A DNA stretch of 64,000 bases from the NCBI GenBank assembly GCA_963920765.1, contig OY987250.1:6076001-6140000 (forward strand), given 5' to 3'. The notes below the pieces were generated by a model, which made no database searches, was not told the origin of the DNA, and saw only the letters and a list, made by a program, of their open reading frames with translations. A program made the translations under genes and the position numbers. Each line of letters begins with the position of its first letter. The first letter of the stretch is position 1. This document shows, in pieces, positions 36,468-47,232 of the stretch. The stretch is from Ulota crispa (Eukaryota > Streptophyta > Bryopsida > Orthotrichales > Orthotrichaceae).

Positions 36468-37346
36468 GTAGCATGCATGGAGCATTTCTGCAGTGAACTT
36501 TTGAGTTTCGTGAGCCAGTGGCTTTTGAAGAGCTCTTCTCAGGTCCTTTAGTTACCAGATCCTCTTAATAAACTACGCGTAGTTGAGGGAGAGAACTTAA
36601 GGGATCTCTACGGCTTCAGCTATGGTCTATGTTTTTGAGAAATCAAGTTCGACCTCATGATCGGGTTTTTATTGAAATGAGTGATATCAGACAATTCAAT
36701 GGGGCTTCTTGATTACTTAGTTGTCAAATTATGGTGCAGGTTGACTTGGAGTGGCAATGTGCTGCTTTGCCGGTTGAATTACTGGAAATTGCAGCAAGAC
36801 TTTCGTCTGCTGAAAGGTTTGTGATGATTAGAGAACCTTGACCATTGAGAAGCTTGGGTAAATTTTTCAATTAAATGATGTAGACGAGCAATTGGATACT
36901 CCTTGAATGATGTGCTCTGATTGCGATATCTAACCGTTTGAGGTTTGAGCAAAAATAATTTCTTAGTGACTGAAACTGCACCTTGTGGTAGTTCCTTTCT
37001 GCATCATATTTTTCATTTGCAAAGCTATTGTAGTTTGTGACATTTGCTTGAGAACTTACTTATTGATGGTATTTTGACTTTTCAGCGCAAATGTGAGCCT
37101 TGAAAATATGAGCAAGCATATTGCAAGCAGTCTTTGGCGCATCATAGAGCAGAAGCAGCAGTGGAAGGTTGCTCTATTGGTACATATTTCATTGTTATAG
37201 CATTTTGTTTCATGCAAATGTTCCTTGTGGAAATATTCTTTCTACTTGTAGATACATAATTAATCACTTTTGCAGCCACAATGCTCTTTCACTAAATCAA
37301 TTATAACTTTCCCTTTCTCTTTGTGTAGGACAAAAGGAAGTTGTAA
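36468..37346 (+). CDS. C-terminal four exons of an unidentified helical protein
   Basis: The exons are 36468-36542, 36740-36816, 37086-37179 and 37329-37346. All have AG acceptors and GT donors, and their phases agree throughout (0, 0, 2, 0). The protein runs MEHFCSELLSFVSQWLL, then DLEWQCAALPVELLEIAARL, then SLENMSKHIASSLWRIIEQ, and ends WKVALLDKRKL then stop. It is amphipathic helix with Trp, Leu and Gln content and no motif I recognise. Upstream exons are not identified, and the SSU72-like exon at 35.3 kb does not connect by an obvious reading frame. Either a real gene tail with distant upstream exons or a fragment. Confidence 0.45.
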
Positions 37347-37349
37347 CTG

Positions 37350-38320
37350 TAGCAACAGTGTGTGCAGTTCAACTTTGGCTAACCTTGGACCATAATTTTC
37401 AACGTTTGTTTTGTTATGCATGCCACTTCCTTCTTCTTTTGTGTATACATTGCTTCTTTTTTTGTTCCATTGCACTTCTTTCTTCAACATTCAGTTGGTC
37501 ATGAAGGAATTGACAAGCACAACATGTAAATACCTAAAAAAGAGCAATCTGAAGCAATTCCAGGCTTTTTTGAAAAAATTCAAAGTTTGACAATGTTTCC
37601 TACTTTGACTGAGATTATATGATGGATTTAGTTCAAGTCTTGGGTTTGTTGGATTTTCCAAGCTGTTGTGGACTAAACTTGTGGGAATGCGTGATGTTCT
37701 CAACAAAGAAATCTTTATCGTTGCATTCGTGCGTAAGATAGAGGATACTATTTATGTCTCTTTAAGCATCTTAACTTATGTGTGAAAGATGTATATTTAA
37801 AAAATGTATAAGTATAATGGCAATTGCAAAAGTACAATAACAATAGCCATTGAAAATGCATAATTACAATAAGATATTGCAAACTTCTATATATTGTAAT
37901 GAAACAATAGGATATTGAAATTGCATAATTACAATGATCCATAGAAACAATGGCCATTGTAATCACATTGTTTCTTTCTTGTTCTTGTTAGTTGAAACAA
38001 TCTAAAAACAATGACATGTTGTAACAATGCAAAATCAATGCCCTTTCTAATTTGAGATGTAGTGTATAACAAAATTACTACCTAGGGTATTTAGAATATG
38101 CAATTTGAACGTGTGTGAGATTGTAGAGCACCTATAATGATATTTGTCAATTTTATTTCCATTCAAAAGTCATCATTTAACCAAATCATGCATGTAATAC
38201 TTGCTAAGAAATCCAATCAATGGATGAATAGACAAGATGTTGATATTGGGGTTACTGAGTTGAAAGTTCTTGACATTTCTAAGTATCTTCTATCACCGAT
38301 TTTAACTTGAACATTTTTCT
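37350..38320. other. AT-rich stretch with degenerate AACAATGGCCATT-like words
   Basis: From about 37800 to 38050 the words ACAATGGCCATTG, CATAATTACAAT and GAAACAATG recur in both orientations. This looks like a degraded element or simple-sequence expansion. No gene is seen. Confidence 0.35.
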
Positions 38321-38330
38321 AACATCCTCC

Positions 38331-38540
38331 CTCTTTAATATCACACCAAACATCTTTAATATCACATCCTACTTTTTTAATATCATACCCTAACTCTTTA
38401 ATATCACATCCTACCTCTTCAATATCACACCCTACCTCTTTAATATCACATCTCCATTCTTTGTGGTGTTATGGATACAGTCACAATAACCTTTGTAATA
38501 TCACATATGTTCCTTTATAATATCACACATCAATCTTTGT
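38331..38540 (+). repeat. About 20-bp degenerate minisatellite
   Basis: A unit of the type CCTCTTTAATATCACACCCTA is repeated about seven times with period close to 20 bp, followed by looser TTTGTAATATCACA-type copies to about 38540. Copies vary by a few bases. Confidence 0.8.
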
Positions 38541-39776
38541 GACACTATCCCATACATAAGTTACAAAGACTTCTTGAAATTTTTATCAAGTAGTTTGTGA
38601 AGCTTTGCAAAGGTGATAACTTTGCAAATTGTGGTTCAGCCACCACCTTGCAACTTTATGAAAATTTCTTGATAGAGTTATCCCAAAACCATAAAAAGTC
38701 TAAGGTTTGACACCCACTATTGTAGAGAGGCAATTACAATGACTAGCCAAGCATTCAAGGGATAAGGTTGCCAAAGATGTCATACTAAAGTAGGAGAACA
38801 ACGTATACCAACTACCTAGCCAAGTCCAAGGAATCACAATATTTAGGACTTGCAAGTGACTCTTGTCATGTTTTGTGTGGTAGGATTTTTTCCAAACAAA
38901 GGTAATAATAATAATTTGCCCCTTACTCTTTTTTTTTAGTTGTGTTTTCATGCAGGGTTTCTAATCCAAAGCAAGGTCTTCAAGTCCAAATCTAAATTCA
39001 AAATTCCCAAGTTCAAGCTCTCTATTGTAAAAATCTGAACTCTCACATTTTTTGGCAGGTGAAGAAACAATAGGGATAGTCACACTTTCTCCAAGAATCA
39101 AATTTCTATGAAGAATGAGAAGTGGAGGGAAAATAGGAGTCAATGCAAGTAGTTCTTCATGGAAGAAGGTGAGACTCCTCTAGCTTTTGTGGGTGGTAGA
39201 TAACATCTAATGGATAATGGTAAAAATAGACATATCTACCGTGAAAGCAAGAGAACTAATTACTAAAAATAGATAGAGATATACAAGGGTAAATGCAAGG
39301 TTAAAAACAAGATGACAATGAGATTCAAACTCCACACCCAAAGACTTTTCCACCCAATTCTTCACCTCTTGTGGGGAGAAGAGAAATTCTTCTCACCCTT
39401 TGGAGAATGGGGCTCCTATCAACTGCAAACAGCTTGCCACATCCCCATTTAAAGATTGAGAATGGGATGGAGAAGGTGTGACTACCCCTACATTGAATAT
39501 TGCATTTAGGTTGCCTTATCTTGTTAAGTTACCACATGACTCATCAGCTAGCCACTTGGAGGCGCATGCAACTCTTTGAATACTTGGACTTCACATGGTC
39601 TCTGACTTGGAAGCCGCAAGTTTCTTTTTATCAGCTTCATTATTGTTGACATGCCCTTTAAAAACCATTTGTTGCAATAATTTTTGATGTAAACCACTGG
39701 AATAGGAAGTAAATATTAATATAGTGTGAAATGTCTAGAAATCAGTGTGGGGGCAACCCAAACATAATATTCAGTG

Positions 39777-40150
39777 TAAGGTAGTACACTCAAAAACCAT
39801 TCACTCATTTTGAACCATCTAGTAGCTTGTTCTGAAATGGTGCATTGGTGGTTCTTATATTAGCCTCTTACAACTCATTGAATGCTTGGAAGAAAATTTG
39901 TTTTTAATTGCAAGAGTCAATCATTCTCCTTGCTTCCTCAAATCTTTTCACAACTTGCAAGTGAACGGTTCTTGGAAGGTCTAAGGTTAATAGTAGGGAC
40001 CTATGATACACGCACTTTGAAAATTCATAAGTAACTCAAAAATGCTTCAAAAATTATGAAACAACTTATATTACATTCAGCATTTATTTCTCTTTGTCTG
40101 AAAAATGAACTAAAAATCCTTCCATCCACGGAAGACCATGAAAAAGAGGG
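39777..40150 (-). repeat. Dispersed repeat family, copy B (inverted)
   Basis: The reverse complement matches 49242-49617 along nearly its whole length. Shared words include GAACCGTTCACTT, AGCAAGGAGAATGATTG, GGTTCAAAATGAGTGA and TTTGAG with ACTACCTTA at the end. It is also related to copies A and D over the AAAGAGAAATA and GAAGCATT segments. Confidence 0.75.
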
Positions 40151-40436
40151 ATGAGCCCTTACATGGGCGGTTTTCGAGCTACTACCTTAGTTCTTATCTG
40201 CCCTGGCCCCCATCTCGAAAACAGGGCGAGAAACGGTCGCAGGCCCTGAATATTGCTCTCCGAATTTAAGGGCTGAAATTTTTCCGGACAGTCGGCAAGG
40301 CGTGCACAGTATTATACAGACAACAGAGGTATAGATTTTTCCAGTTCCTAATATTTCTCCCCAATCTAATGGAGCGGATTCAATGCGCTCCCAAAGCAGA
40401 GTACTCCGCTATGGTCTTAAGTGGACGGAGCTCACC

Positions 40437-40455
40437 GCTCTCTCTCTCTCTCGCA
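40437..40455 (+). promoter_or_regulatory. CT-rich tract upstream of the lectin-TIR gene
   Basis: A CTCTCTCTCTCTC run lies in a GC-richer zone (40.36-40.58 kb) about 1.6 kb upstream of the receptor's first ATG. Y-patches of this kind are common near plant transcription starts. The start site itself cannot be fixed from sequence. Confidence 0.3.
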
Positions 40456-40705
40456 TCGAAGCATGAGCTGCGCGCGCGGCTGTTTTCATCTGACCCGGAG
40501 TGTACTACAGTACTGCAATACACTTCCTCTGTTTGCCATTATCGAGCACCTTTCGACGATCTTTGAGGCAGACATGGGCATCAGGCAAGTCCCTAACTTT
40601 TGATCTTTCCCATTTGAAGCACAATCATGTTCGTGTTGGTTAGTGTTGTTCCACTTGTTTGACGATTTTGATCTGTTTTGCTACCTTCTGGAAACCTCGA
40701 AGCGC

Positions 40706-41946
40706 ATGCAGATGTATGGTACCCACTCCCGTATCGACATAGGTCTTCCACTGAGGTTTCAAAGTATTGTTTTTAGAGCATCAACTGAAGCCTGGCTGCA
40801 AGTTGTACCACAGCAGATTCAGGCTGCTGCTGTTCATATGGTGGCACTTGTAAGTCTTGGTTAATAGCTGTTTGTTGGAGCTAGTTTTGGGTGCGTGAAC
40901 TAGCTAGCGAAAGGTTTTTTTGTCGGTAGAGTCGTTCAGATGCGTTAGGAGAGTTTTGGCAGCCGATATGAATTAACGTGTTATTCATTAATTTGAGAAA
41001 ACGATGGGTACCATTTTGTACCTCACCTTAATCCAAAATAGCCACCTGAATTTGAATTAAGGAGGTCACCTGCATCCTAGTTAATGAACTCTGTCCAAAA
41101 TTTCAGAAGAATGAACTTTCTGTCCAAAAAGAGCGGAATTTTGGAAGATATATATCTCGTTTCATTGGAAAGCAGTCAACGGATTCCCAATTCAATGAAT
41201 ATGGCGTTCTCTGGAGAAATTTTAAAAAAAAACAGAAGTCTCACTGTGTACGCTTTTTCCCAAATTAATGAATAGCGCGTTAATCGGTTAATTGCTTCAG
41301 TATTCTCTAATCCAGTTAATTACTAACACTGAGCGATTCTTGACAGAAAGGGGCGAGTATGAGCAGTGTAGTCCTTGAACTTTAATATTATTATATTCGT
41401 TATTCCGGCAGTTTTTAAGTCCAGATGCCCTTTGAGGCCCTGATCCCCTGAATTCTATTCCAGTCTCACTTTTCGGAGTTTGTGTGTTGCGTGCACTTGA
41501 GTGTCAAGATTTTGGCGTTTTACAAGTAGCAATTGTAACGATTAAGACCATTTGCACAAAAGCTGATGAGTAAATCTCGGGAGTCATAAATGACACTGGC
41601 AGAATTTATTTATAACACTGCCGATTTGACATGCACAGCTGGTTGTTGTGCTGCACTCGTAATTATGCTTCCCTTCATGTCTGCACGGATTTCCAGGAAG
41701 CGGAGCTCGAGATTCTGGAATTGAAAGATTTTTTTAGCTTAAAATTTTAGTCTCAAGCTTTAGCTGCATCATGACAAGGCTGAGTCCGGCTGACTACTGA
41801 CGAGCCAGTTTTTCTGCTATTTGGTGCAGGACTTGCTGGCAGTGCAAGTAAGCTTAATTGGGGTCTATGCCTTTGATTCTCAGACAGATAATTGTGTCTT
41901 GAGAAATTCTACGGCAGTCGCCCTTACATCTGTAGAACCGCACTGA
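40706..41946 (+). CDS. Possible two-exon small ORF in the leader of the lectin-TIR gene
   Basis: Exon 1 (40706-40849) starts ATG CAG ATG, encodes 48 codons including IVFRASTEAWLQVVPQQIQ and ends at a GTAAGT donor. Exon 2 (41830-41946) starts after a TGGTGCAG acceptor, is in phase 0, encodes 38 codons (LIGVYAFDSQTDNC) and stops 62 bases before the receptor ATG. The intron would contain the MITE at 40975-41281. This could be an upstream ORF in a spliced 5' leader, a separate small gene, or chance. I recognise no family. Confidence 0.3.
40975..41281. mobile_element. MITE, diverged member of the ACACCATATT family
   Basis: The ends are AACGTGTTATTCATTAATTTG and, reverse-complemented from the right, AACGCGCTATTCATTAATTTG. 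The interior shares TTTTGTACCTCACCTTAAT, AAAATTTCAGAAG, GATATATATCTC, TTTCATTGGAAA and AATTCAATGAATATGGCG with the copy at 53815-54060. It is 307 bp with no ORF, in the leader region of the receptor gene. Confidence 0.8.
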
Positions 41947-42008
41947 ATTGCGTATGCAAGTGACCATTTACCAGGTTGTCTAGTCGGTAATTACACGTGA
42001 ACTGCATC

Positions 42009-45000
42009 ATGGGCTCCACAGCCTTGGAAGACACTGAAGTGGGCCATGACCAAGTTCACCCGGTTGCCAGCCCGGACTACCCGGTTGCTAGGAGATTGAA
42101 TTTGAATTCCGAATGCTCCTCCCTGGTCAGATTCTCAGGATTCTCTTCCGTTCTAGCAAGGACTCGCATGTTCAGCTTGGTTATGCTGGCACTCATTCTC
42201 ACATGGCCATGTGATTTCGGTGTTGACGCTGTCAACTTTACCTTCAATGGCTTCAAAGAGACTGACGTTTATTTAGAGGCTAGTAGCAGCTGGATTTTGG
42301 ATTCCAACACCAGTTGTATCTACTTCGACCCCCCAAATGCAAGTGGATCGATCAGCGTTGCTGGTCGATTTCTGAATCAGGGCCTGGTGCAAATGAGAGA
42401 TCCAGTCTCAAAGAAGGTCAAATCTTTCAGTACCACATTCATTTACCAGATACGGATCCCACCTGGTAATAATGCGACAAGTCCTGGTATGGCTTTCATT
42501 ATAGTTCCAGACAACGTCACAGTGGGAGCTCCGGGAGACTACATGGGACTTCTTACGGCTACCCCAAAGAATTACGAGTCTGATAATCATACATTTGGCG
42601 TGGAGTTGGACACTTACATGAACTCGGAGTTCAACGATCCTAGTGATAATCACATTGGTATTAATTTGGCAAGCATGAATTCTACTTACACTTGCAAGCC
42701 TGACTACAATTTTTCCTCAAAGAGTAAGGACATATACCAGCAGATCTGGATTGACTATTTCGAAGTTAATTCCCGCATGGATATCTCCTATGCATTGTCT
42801 GGGCAAGGTAAGCCTCGAATGCCGCAAGGATCTCAGAGAGGGTTGGATTTGTCGTTATTCAATGAGAACATGTACATCGGTTTCTCCTCTGCGAAGGGGA
42901 AGGAGAGTGATAATGTACCCTACGTTTGTGGGTGGAGCTTCAGCAACGATGGCCCTCCGACTCCTCCAATTTTTATTGGCTTGGATGTCCTTCAGGCATC
43001 TCCTCCATCCTCACCCAGACTACAGCCTCCAGCTCCAGCTCCAGTGCCTCCACGTCTTACTAAAGGAAGGAAGACACTCATTATTTCCTTGGGATCTCTT
43101 TTCACTGTCATATTCATATTCGTATTCGTAAGTTTGTTTTGTTGGTGGAAATTTATTCGACCTCCTTTTCGTATTCTCATATCTTATGCAGCCGCAGGAG
43201 GTGAAGATGGATCCAGGGAAGACTTTATAAGGCACCTAAATCAAAGAATTATGAAGAAGAGGTGGTTGAAGCCAGTGTTTCGTGTTAAAACCTTTAAAAT
43301 TGATCAGAGGCATTCAGGTGATTCAGATCTCAATCCTTTTGAGCACCTAATCTATAAGGGATTGGCGAGATACGATGTTGAGATCGTGGTAGTAACTAGG
43401 GATTTTTTTGAATGCGAATGGACTATGCTAGAGCTGATAACATTAGCCGAAGTCTCATGGAAAGAGCTCGGGAAAAGCTGTCGAATATTACCCTTGTTCT
43501 ACAAACTCACACCAGAGGAAATAAGTCGTTATCTGGCATCAGGATATTGGGAAGCTCATTGGGAAAATATGACCAAAGGAAATCTATTTCTCTCTGATAG
43601 GGCGAATGAAATTGAAAAAGCAGTGAAGTGGCTTACTACACAGCCGGGCATTATATACTATTCTTCAATTCATAGTGGTGAAAAAGAGTACATAGAAGAC
43701 GTTGTTAAGGCAGTCTATAAGATTTTGTACGAAGAAAGGTGGTACCCATTTTTTTCATCATGTCTTGGAGGGGCTATGACTGCAACCGCAAAACGGGGAA
43801 GTAAACGGCTTTTGGCTGGTGTTGGAAAGAGATGGAATCGTGCAAGAGCTCCTCTGAGAGCTGCAAAGGATATTGGCGTGATGACTTACGTCCAGAAGTT
43901 GTTGCATCTATTGTTTGCACTGTCTGGGCTGCTGATGATATTCTCCTCTGTCATCCTGGACAATTCCTTCAATCACCAACCTCAACGGTTTATAGCTTTT
44001 GCAATATTAGCTCCTGTTTTGATATTTTTGGGAATTCTAGCCTCTGGATGGTTTCCGCGCATCCCTTTACGGGTCATTGCATATTTGAAACGACGTGGCT
44101 TTCTTAAGCATGTATCAGCTTGTAGCCCTTGGCATGACAATGTCGTAACCGATTTCTGTGGTGAGATCTGCACTCTGGAATCCTTGGAGCAAGTCGAAGG
44201 CACAGAATTTCTTGAGCTCCACCAGCCGCTTCGAAGATTTCTCCACGGTAGCTCGATTTCTCCGGAAGGAATTACATTGGATCCGGAAAGTCAAGACTTT
44301 CAAGGAGCAGCTTCTACTTTGGAGCTAGAAGGTGAATGCCTTCACCAGATATCTACATTGCAGCCACAAAATGAAAACTCGTCGAGTTCCTGTAGTAGTC
44401 AAGATTACAAGGATGCGGGTATGAGTGAAATGATCGAAATTCCCCCTACAACCATGGTACCAGGCCAAGCATCATTGCCAAAATTTCAGGAAGCACCTTT
44501 TCCCCGTGAAGATATTGTTGTCTCAACTGATCATTCTTCCAAGTTTTATGTTTTGGATAAAGCTCGTGGACCCACGCTGACAATTGAAGGTCCAATGATA
44601 AACCTCCGTAGACTGGAAGTGCAAGTTTGGAAGGATACATCGTCCAGAGATCCCACTTTTGACTTGACTTGTACCTTCAGAAACAAAATGACAACGAAGA
44701 AGTTCTTGACTACCCAAAGATTACAAAACTTGGCTCAAAATATGTACCGATGGGTGGACATTCCTCACCCAATTGGAATCAACGAATCGAGTGACATATT
44801 ACACTGCCTGGCAATCCAAGATATTCTTTCGGAGTTTACAAAAGATGTCTTTTCATTCAAACCCTTTCATGTTCAACACCGTTATTTAGCAGGTTTGTGG
44901 ACGGTCAGCCCCTGGATCGTATTCTCATATGTTGCTGTTTGGAGTTTTTTGAGTTTATTTCCTCTTCTCTCTGACAGAAAAAGCTACTTCTTCCTGGTAT

Positions 45001-45239
45001 CCTTGGTTGTCCTAGTACCCTATCTGTTCACCTCAAAGGATACAAATCCTCTTAATTTTTATAATTTTCGAGAACTCTTTTGTCCAGTTTTCATACACGT
45101 ACGTGGTTTTAGTAGGCTGTACTTGTCTAGGTCTTTGTTTATATGGTGCAACGAGTTCCGGAAGCAAAGAGTTGTCAACCCCGAAATCTTTTGGATTGAT
45201 GAAGAGTATTCAAACAACTTCTCGGATAGGTTGCTTTGA
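42009..45239 (+). CDS. L-type lectin - transmembrane - TIR receptor-like protein
   Basis: A single open frame of 1076 codons from the first ATG (MGSTALED). A second ATG at 42168 (residue 54) begins directly with a hydrophobic signal peptide (MFSLVMLALILTW) and is the likelier start for a secreted ectodomain. Residues about 77-325 are a legume-lectin domain: it starts VNFTFNGF and carries the metal-site segment VELDTYMNSEFNDPSDNH (residues 198-215) with conserved Glu, Asp, Asn, Asp and His, plus about eight N-glycosylation sequons. A Pro-rich stalk precedes a membrane helix at about 355-379. Residues about 386-540 are a TIR-like domain: FRILISY at the start and ECEWTMLEL with Glu475 in the position of the catalytic Glu of TIR NADases. 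The tail has helix pairs at about 629-682 and 960-1010. By family knowledge the lectin binds a glycan outside and TIR signals inside; the combination is unusual, since plant L-type lectin receptors normally carry a kinase. Confidence 0.85.
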   Translation: MGSTALEDTEVGHDQVHPVASPDYPVARRLNLNSECSSLVRFSGFSSVLARTRMFSLVMLALILTWPCDFGVDAVNFTFNGFKETDVYLEASSSWILDSNTSCIYFDPPNASGSISVAGRFLNQGLVQMRDPVSKKVKSFSTTFIYQIRIPPGNNATSPGMAFIIVPDNVTVGAPGDYMGLLTATPKNYESDNHTFGVELDTYMNSEFNDPSDNHIGINLASMNSTYTCKPDYNFSSKSKDIYQQIWIDYFEVNSRMDISYALSGQGKPRMPQGSQRGLDLSLFNENMYIGFSSAKGKESDNVPYVCGWSFSNDGPPTPPIFIGLDVLQASPPSSPRLQPPAPAPVPPRLTKGRKTLIISLGSLFTVIFIFVFVSLFCWWKFIRPPFRILISYAAAGGEDGSREDFIRHLNQRIMKKRWLKPVFRVKTFKIDQRHSGDSDLNPFEHLIYKGLARYDVEIVVVTRDFFECEWTMLELITLAEVSWKELGKSCRILPLFYKLTPEEISRYLASGYWEAHWENMTKGNLFLSDRANEIEKAVKWLTTQPGIIYYSSIHSGEKEYIEDVVKAVYKILYEERWYPFFSSCLGGAMTATAKRGSKRLLAGVGKRWNRARAPLRAAKDIGVMTYVQKLLHLLFALSGLLMIFSSVILDNSFNHQPQRFIAFAILAPVLIFLGILASGWFPRIPLRVIAYLKRRGFLKHVSACSPWHDNVVTDFCGEICTLESLEQVEGTEFLELHQPLRRFLHGSSISPEGITLDPESQDFQGAASTLELEGECLHQISTLQPQNENSSSSCSSQDYKDAGMSEMIEIPPTTMVPGQASLPKFQEAPFPREDIVVSTDHSSKFYVLDKARGPTLTIEGPMINLRRLEVQVWKDTSSRDPTFDLTCTFRNKMTTKKFLTTQRLQNLAQNMYRWVDIPHPIGINESSDILHCLAIQDILSEFTKDVFSFKPFHVQHRYLAGLWTVSPWIVFSYVAVWSFLSLFPLLSDRKSYFFLVSLVVLVPYLFTSKDTNPLNFYNFRELFCPVFIHVRGFSRLYLSRSLFIWCNEFRKQRVVNPEIFWIDEEYSNNFSDRLL

Positions 45240-45717
45240 TGTTTATGGACATGTTGATATACCGGCTACTCCAATTATCCAGAGTTTCCTCATGAACTGT
45301 CGAGGTCGGGTAGACCCACGTGACCCAACGAACCGCCTACAACAGCATAATTATAAACTCAGAGTAGGATTTGACAACGCTATAAAGGATACCTACACCA
45401 ATGTAGTGTTGTCTTTCTACGAGAACGATGATCTACTTGATAGAAAACACTACTCTTCGGTAAACATCAGGCGACTGTATTTGGTCGAGCAGCTATTTCA
45501 CTGTTACTCAGATTCATTTTTTGGTGGATATGTGGAGAGAATATGCCCTGGTTTTTGGTCTAGGACCTACCTAGCTCATTGCCCTAGGTTTCTAGACATC
45601 TGCCACAGAATTATCAGTGCGGATTCGGATCCAAAATTAGTGAGAGCTAGAAGAGCGTGTTCCTCCAAGTTTATCATTGGCGTACCTTTTTGGTTTTCAA
45701 ATCCTGAAGTTCAATGA
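45240..45717 (+). pseudogene. Out-of-frame C-terminal continuation of the lectin-TIR gene
   Basis: Just where the receptor frame stops (45237-45239), the +1 frame reads on for about 158 codons: CFDVYGHVDIPATP, then LRVGFDNAIKDTYTNVVLSF, then LVEQLFHCYSDSFFGGY, ending FSNPEVQ then stop. Its composition looks coding and its length is unlikely by chance. The simplest reading is a one-base frameshift (mutation or sequencing error) near 45225-45240, so the intact protein would be about 1.23 thousand residues. An intron bridging the two frames is possible, but I see no convincing donor and acceptor pair. Confidence 0.5.
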
Positions 45718-47232
45718 GGTGAAGGCTGTGTTCACCAAATCAAGTTTTAGAGGATGGGCGACCTGGAAGTAGGGGAGTAGTATGCAAGTGCAAAAGTGAT
45801 CAGGGTTAAGGGAGTGCAGGTGCAGAAAGCAGCATCTTGACCCGGAGAAGCTTAGGTATCTTTTCAATACAAATCTGCAGTTGCAGAAGCTCTTCCGAGA
45901 AGTTGGGATGACAGGGGAGCCCTCCAATGAAAGGACATTTCAGTGCACCAATATGCTGAAGTATTGTGCAGTCCGGTACTTTGAAATAAAGTTTGTAGCA
46001 ACCAATGGAGCCAAATATCAGTCTGTTATATATTATTGCTCTGGAATGACAATGAATTCGCCTACTTGCAAAAAGTAGATTTGAACAGCCTAATGAAAGA
46101 TAGATCGAGCACTCGGCTTCACCTCCTTCCAGAGTTTCTTTATACAATTTTGGTTTACTGCATGGGTGCACCTGGAGGTATGTAATGTCGTGCATGTATC
46201 TTGCAAGCTGCTGTTGTAAATTTGGTAAAGAGATTAATGTTTGCGATGCGTTGAGAGGATGAGGATTGCGTGGAGATGGTAAGGTTTGTTATCTTCGATT
46301 TTATTTGCTCAATTCTATCTGGTCCAGTTTGACAAGCATTCAATATGAGCAAAATGCACAAATATGTTGTATATTTCCACAAACTTTGTAATTCAAATTT
46401 TATAGAAGCTCTAGGGTTGTTGGGTATTGTATGTTCTATATCAAGCAGAGTCAAAGTTACTTCTTAAGCTTATAACTCCGGTGTCTTATCTTGAAAGATT
46501 ACAAACAAATTGTGAGCTTTACCTTCACATGCCTATCTCACTACAGTTTTTTATGCCGAGTTGAAACTTTTTTCCTGATTAGGAGTGAGGTTCCAACGGT
46601 AGTACCTACCAGATTCATGAAGAAAGAAAATGATAGGAAATTGAAGGGTGAGACTACTATGGCTTGTAATTGGGTTTATTTATAGCAAATCAGAACTTAC
46701 CATGTCATAATACAAAATACAACCACTAAGAAACAATGTGATTTGTACTGACAGGCATGTTCTTAAATAGCTAGATCAATACTTAGACTCATGGCCTTCC
46801 AATCATTAGGGAGCTTGTACTTAAGCAAGGGACTCCGGCATAATTTTTGAGTTTCAACTACCTTTTTGGCCCTTTTGATTTCATAGCTGCACGGACCACG
46901 CATGGCATGAATAAGAATTTGGGGACCTTGGAAAAGTCACATCCGTCCCTTTGTCTATCATTTTCAGTGTTCCCTTTTGTTCTTCCACTAGTGGAATGGT
47001 AGGGCACAGCCTCGCAGTGACTCCACAGTCTGGGAAGTTTTTCAGCTTAACCGGCCAATATCCTACATTCTCTTGGGCCAACCGGTTATGTAGAGTATAC
47101 TCCCATATAGAAAATAAAGAATATTCTTTAATTTTCCTCTAAGATGGTCGATTTTTTTCCTAAATTTTTAAATTCAATTCAACAATTCTCGCTAGCTTGT
47201 AACTAAATGCCGGTACTCCCCGACCGTCACTG
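45718..47232. other. 3' flank of the receptor gene, no further gene
   Basis: 45.72-46.20 kb is probably 3' UTR: several AATAAA-like words and short frames only. 46.2-47.2 kb is AT-rich with a moderately open stretch near 46.9-47.1 kb that has no motif. No gene is supported. Confidence 0.4.

Noticed and set aside
42751..43131. Second plus-strand frame within the receptor gene
   Set aside because: Overlaps the lectin domain frame, which carries the conserved residues.
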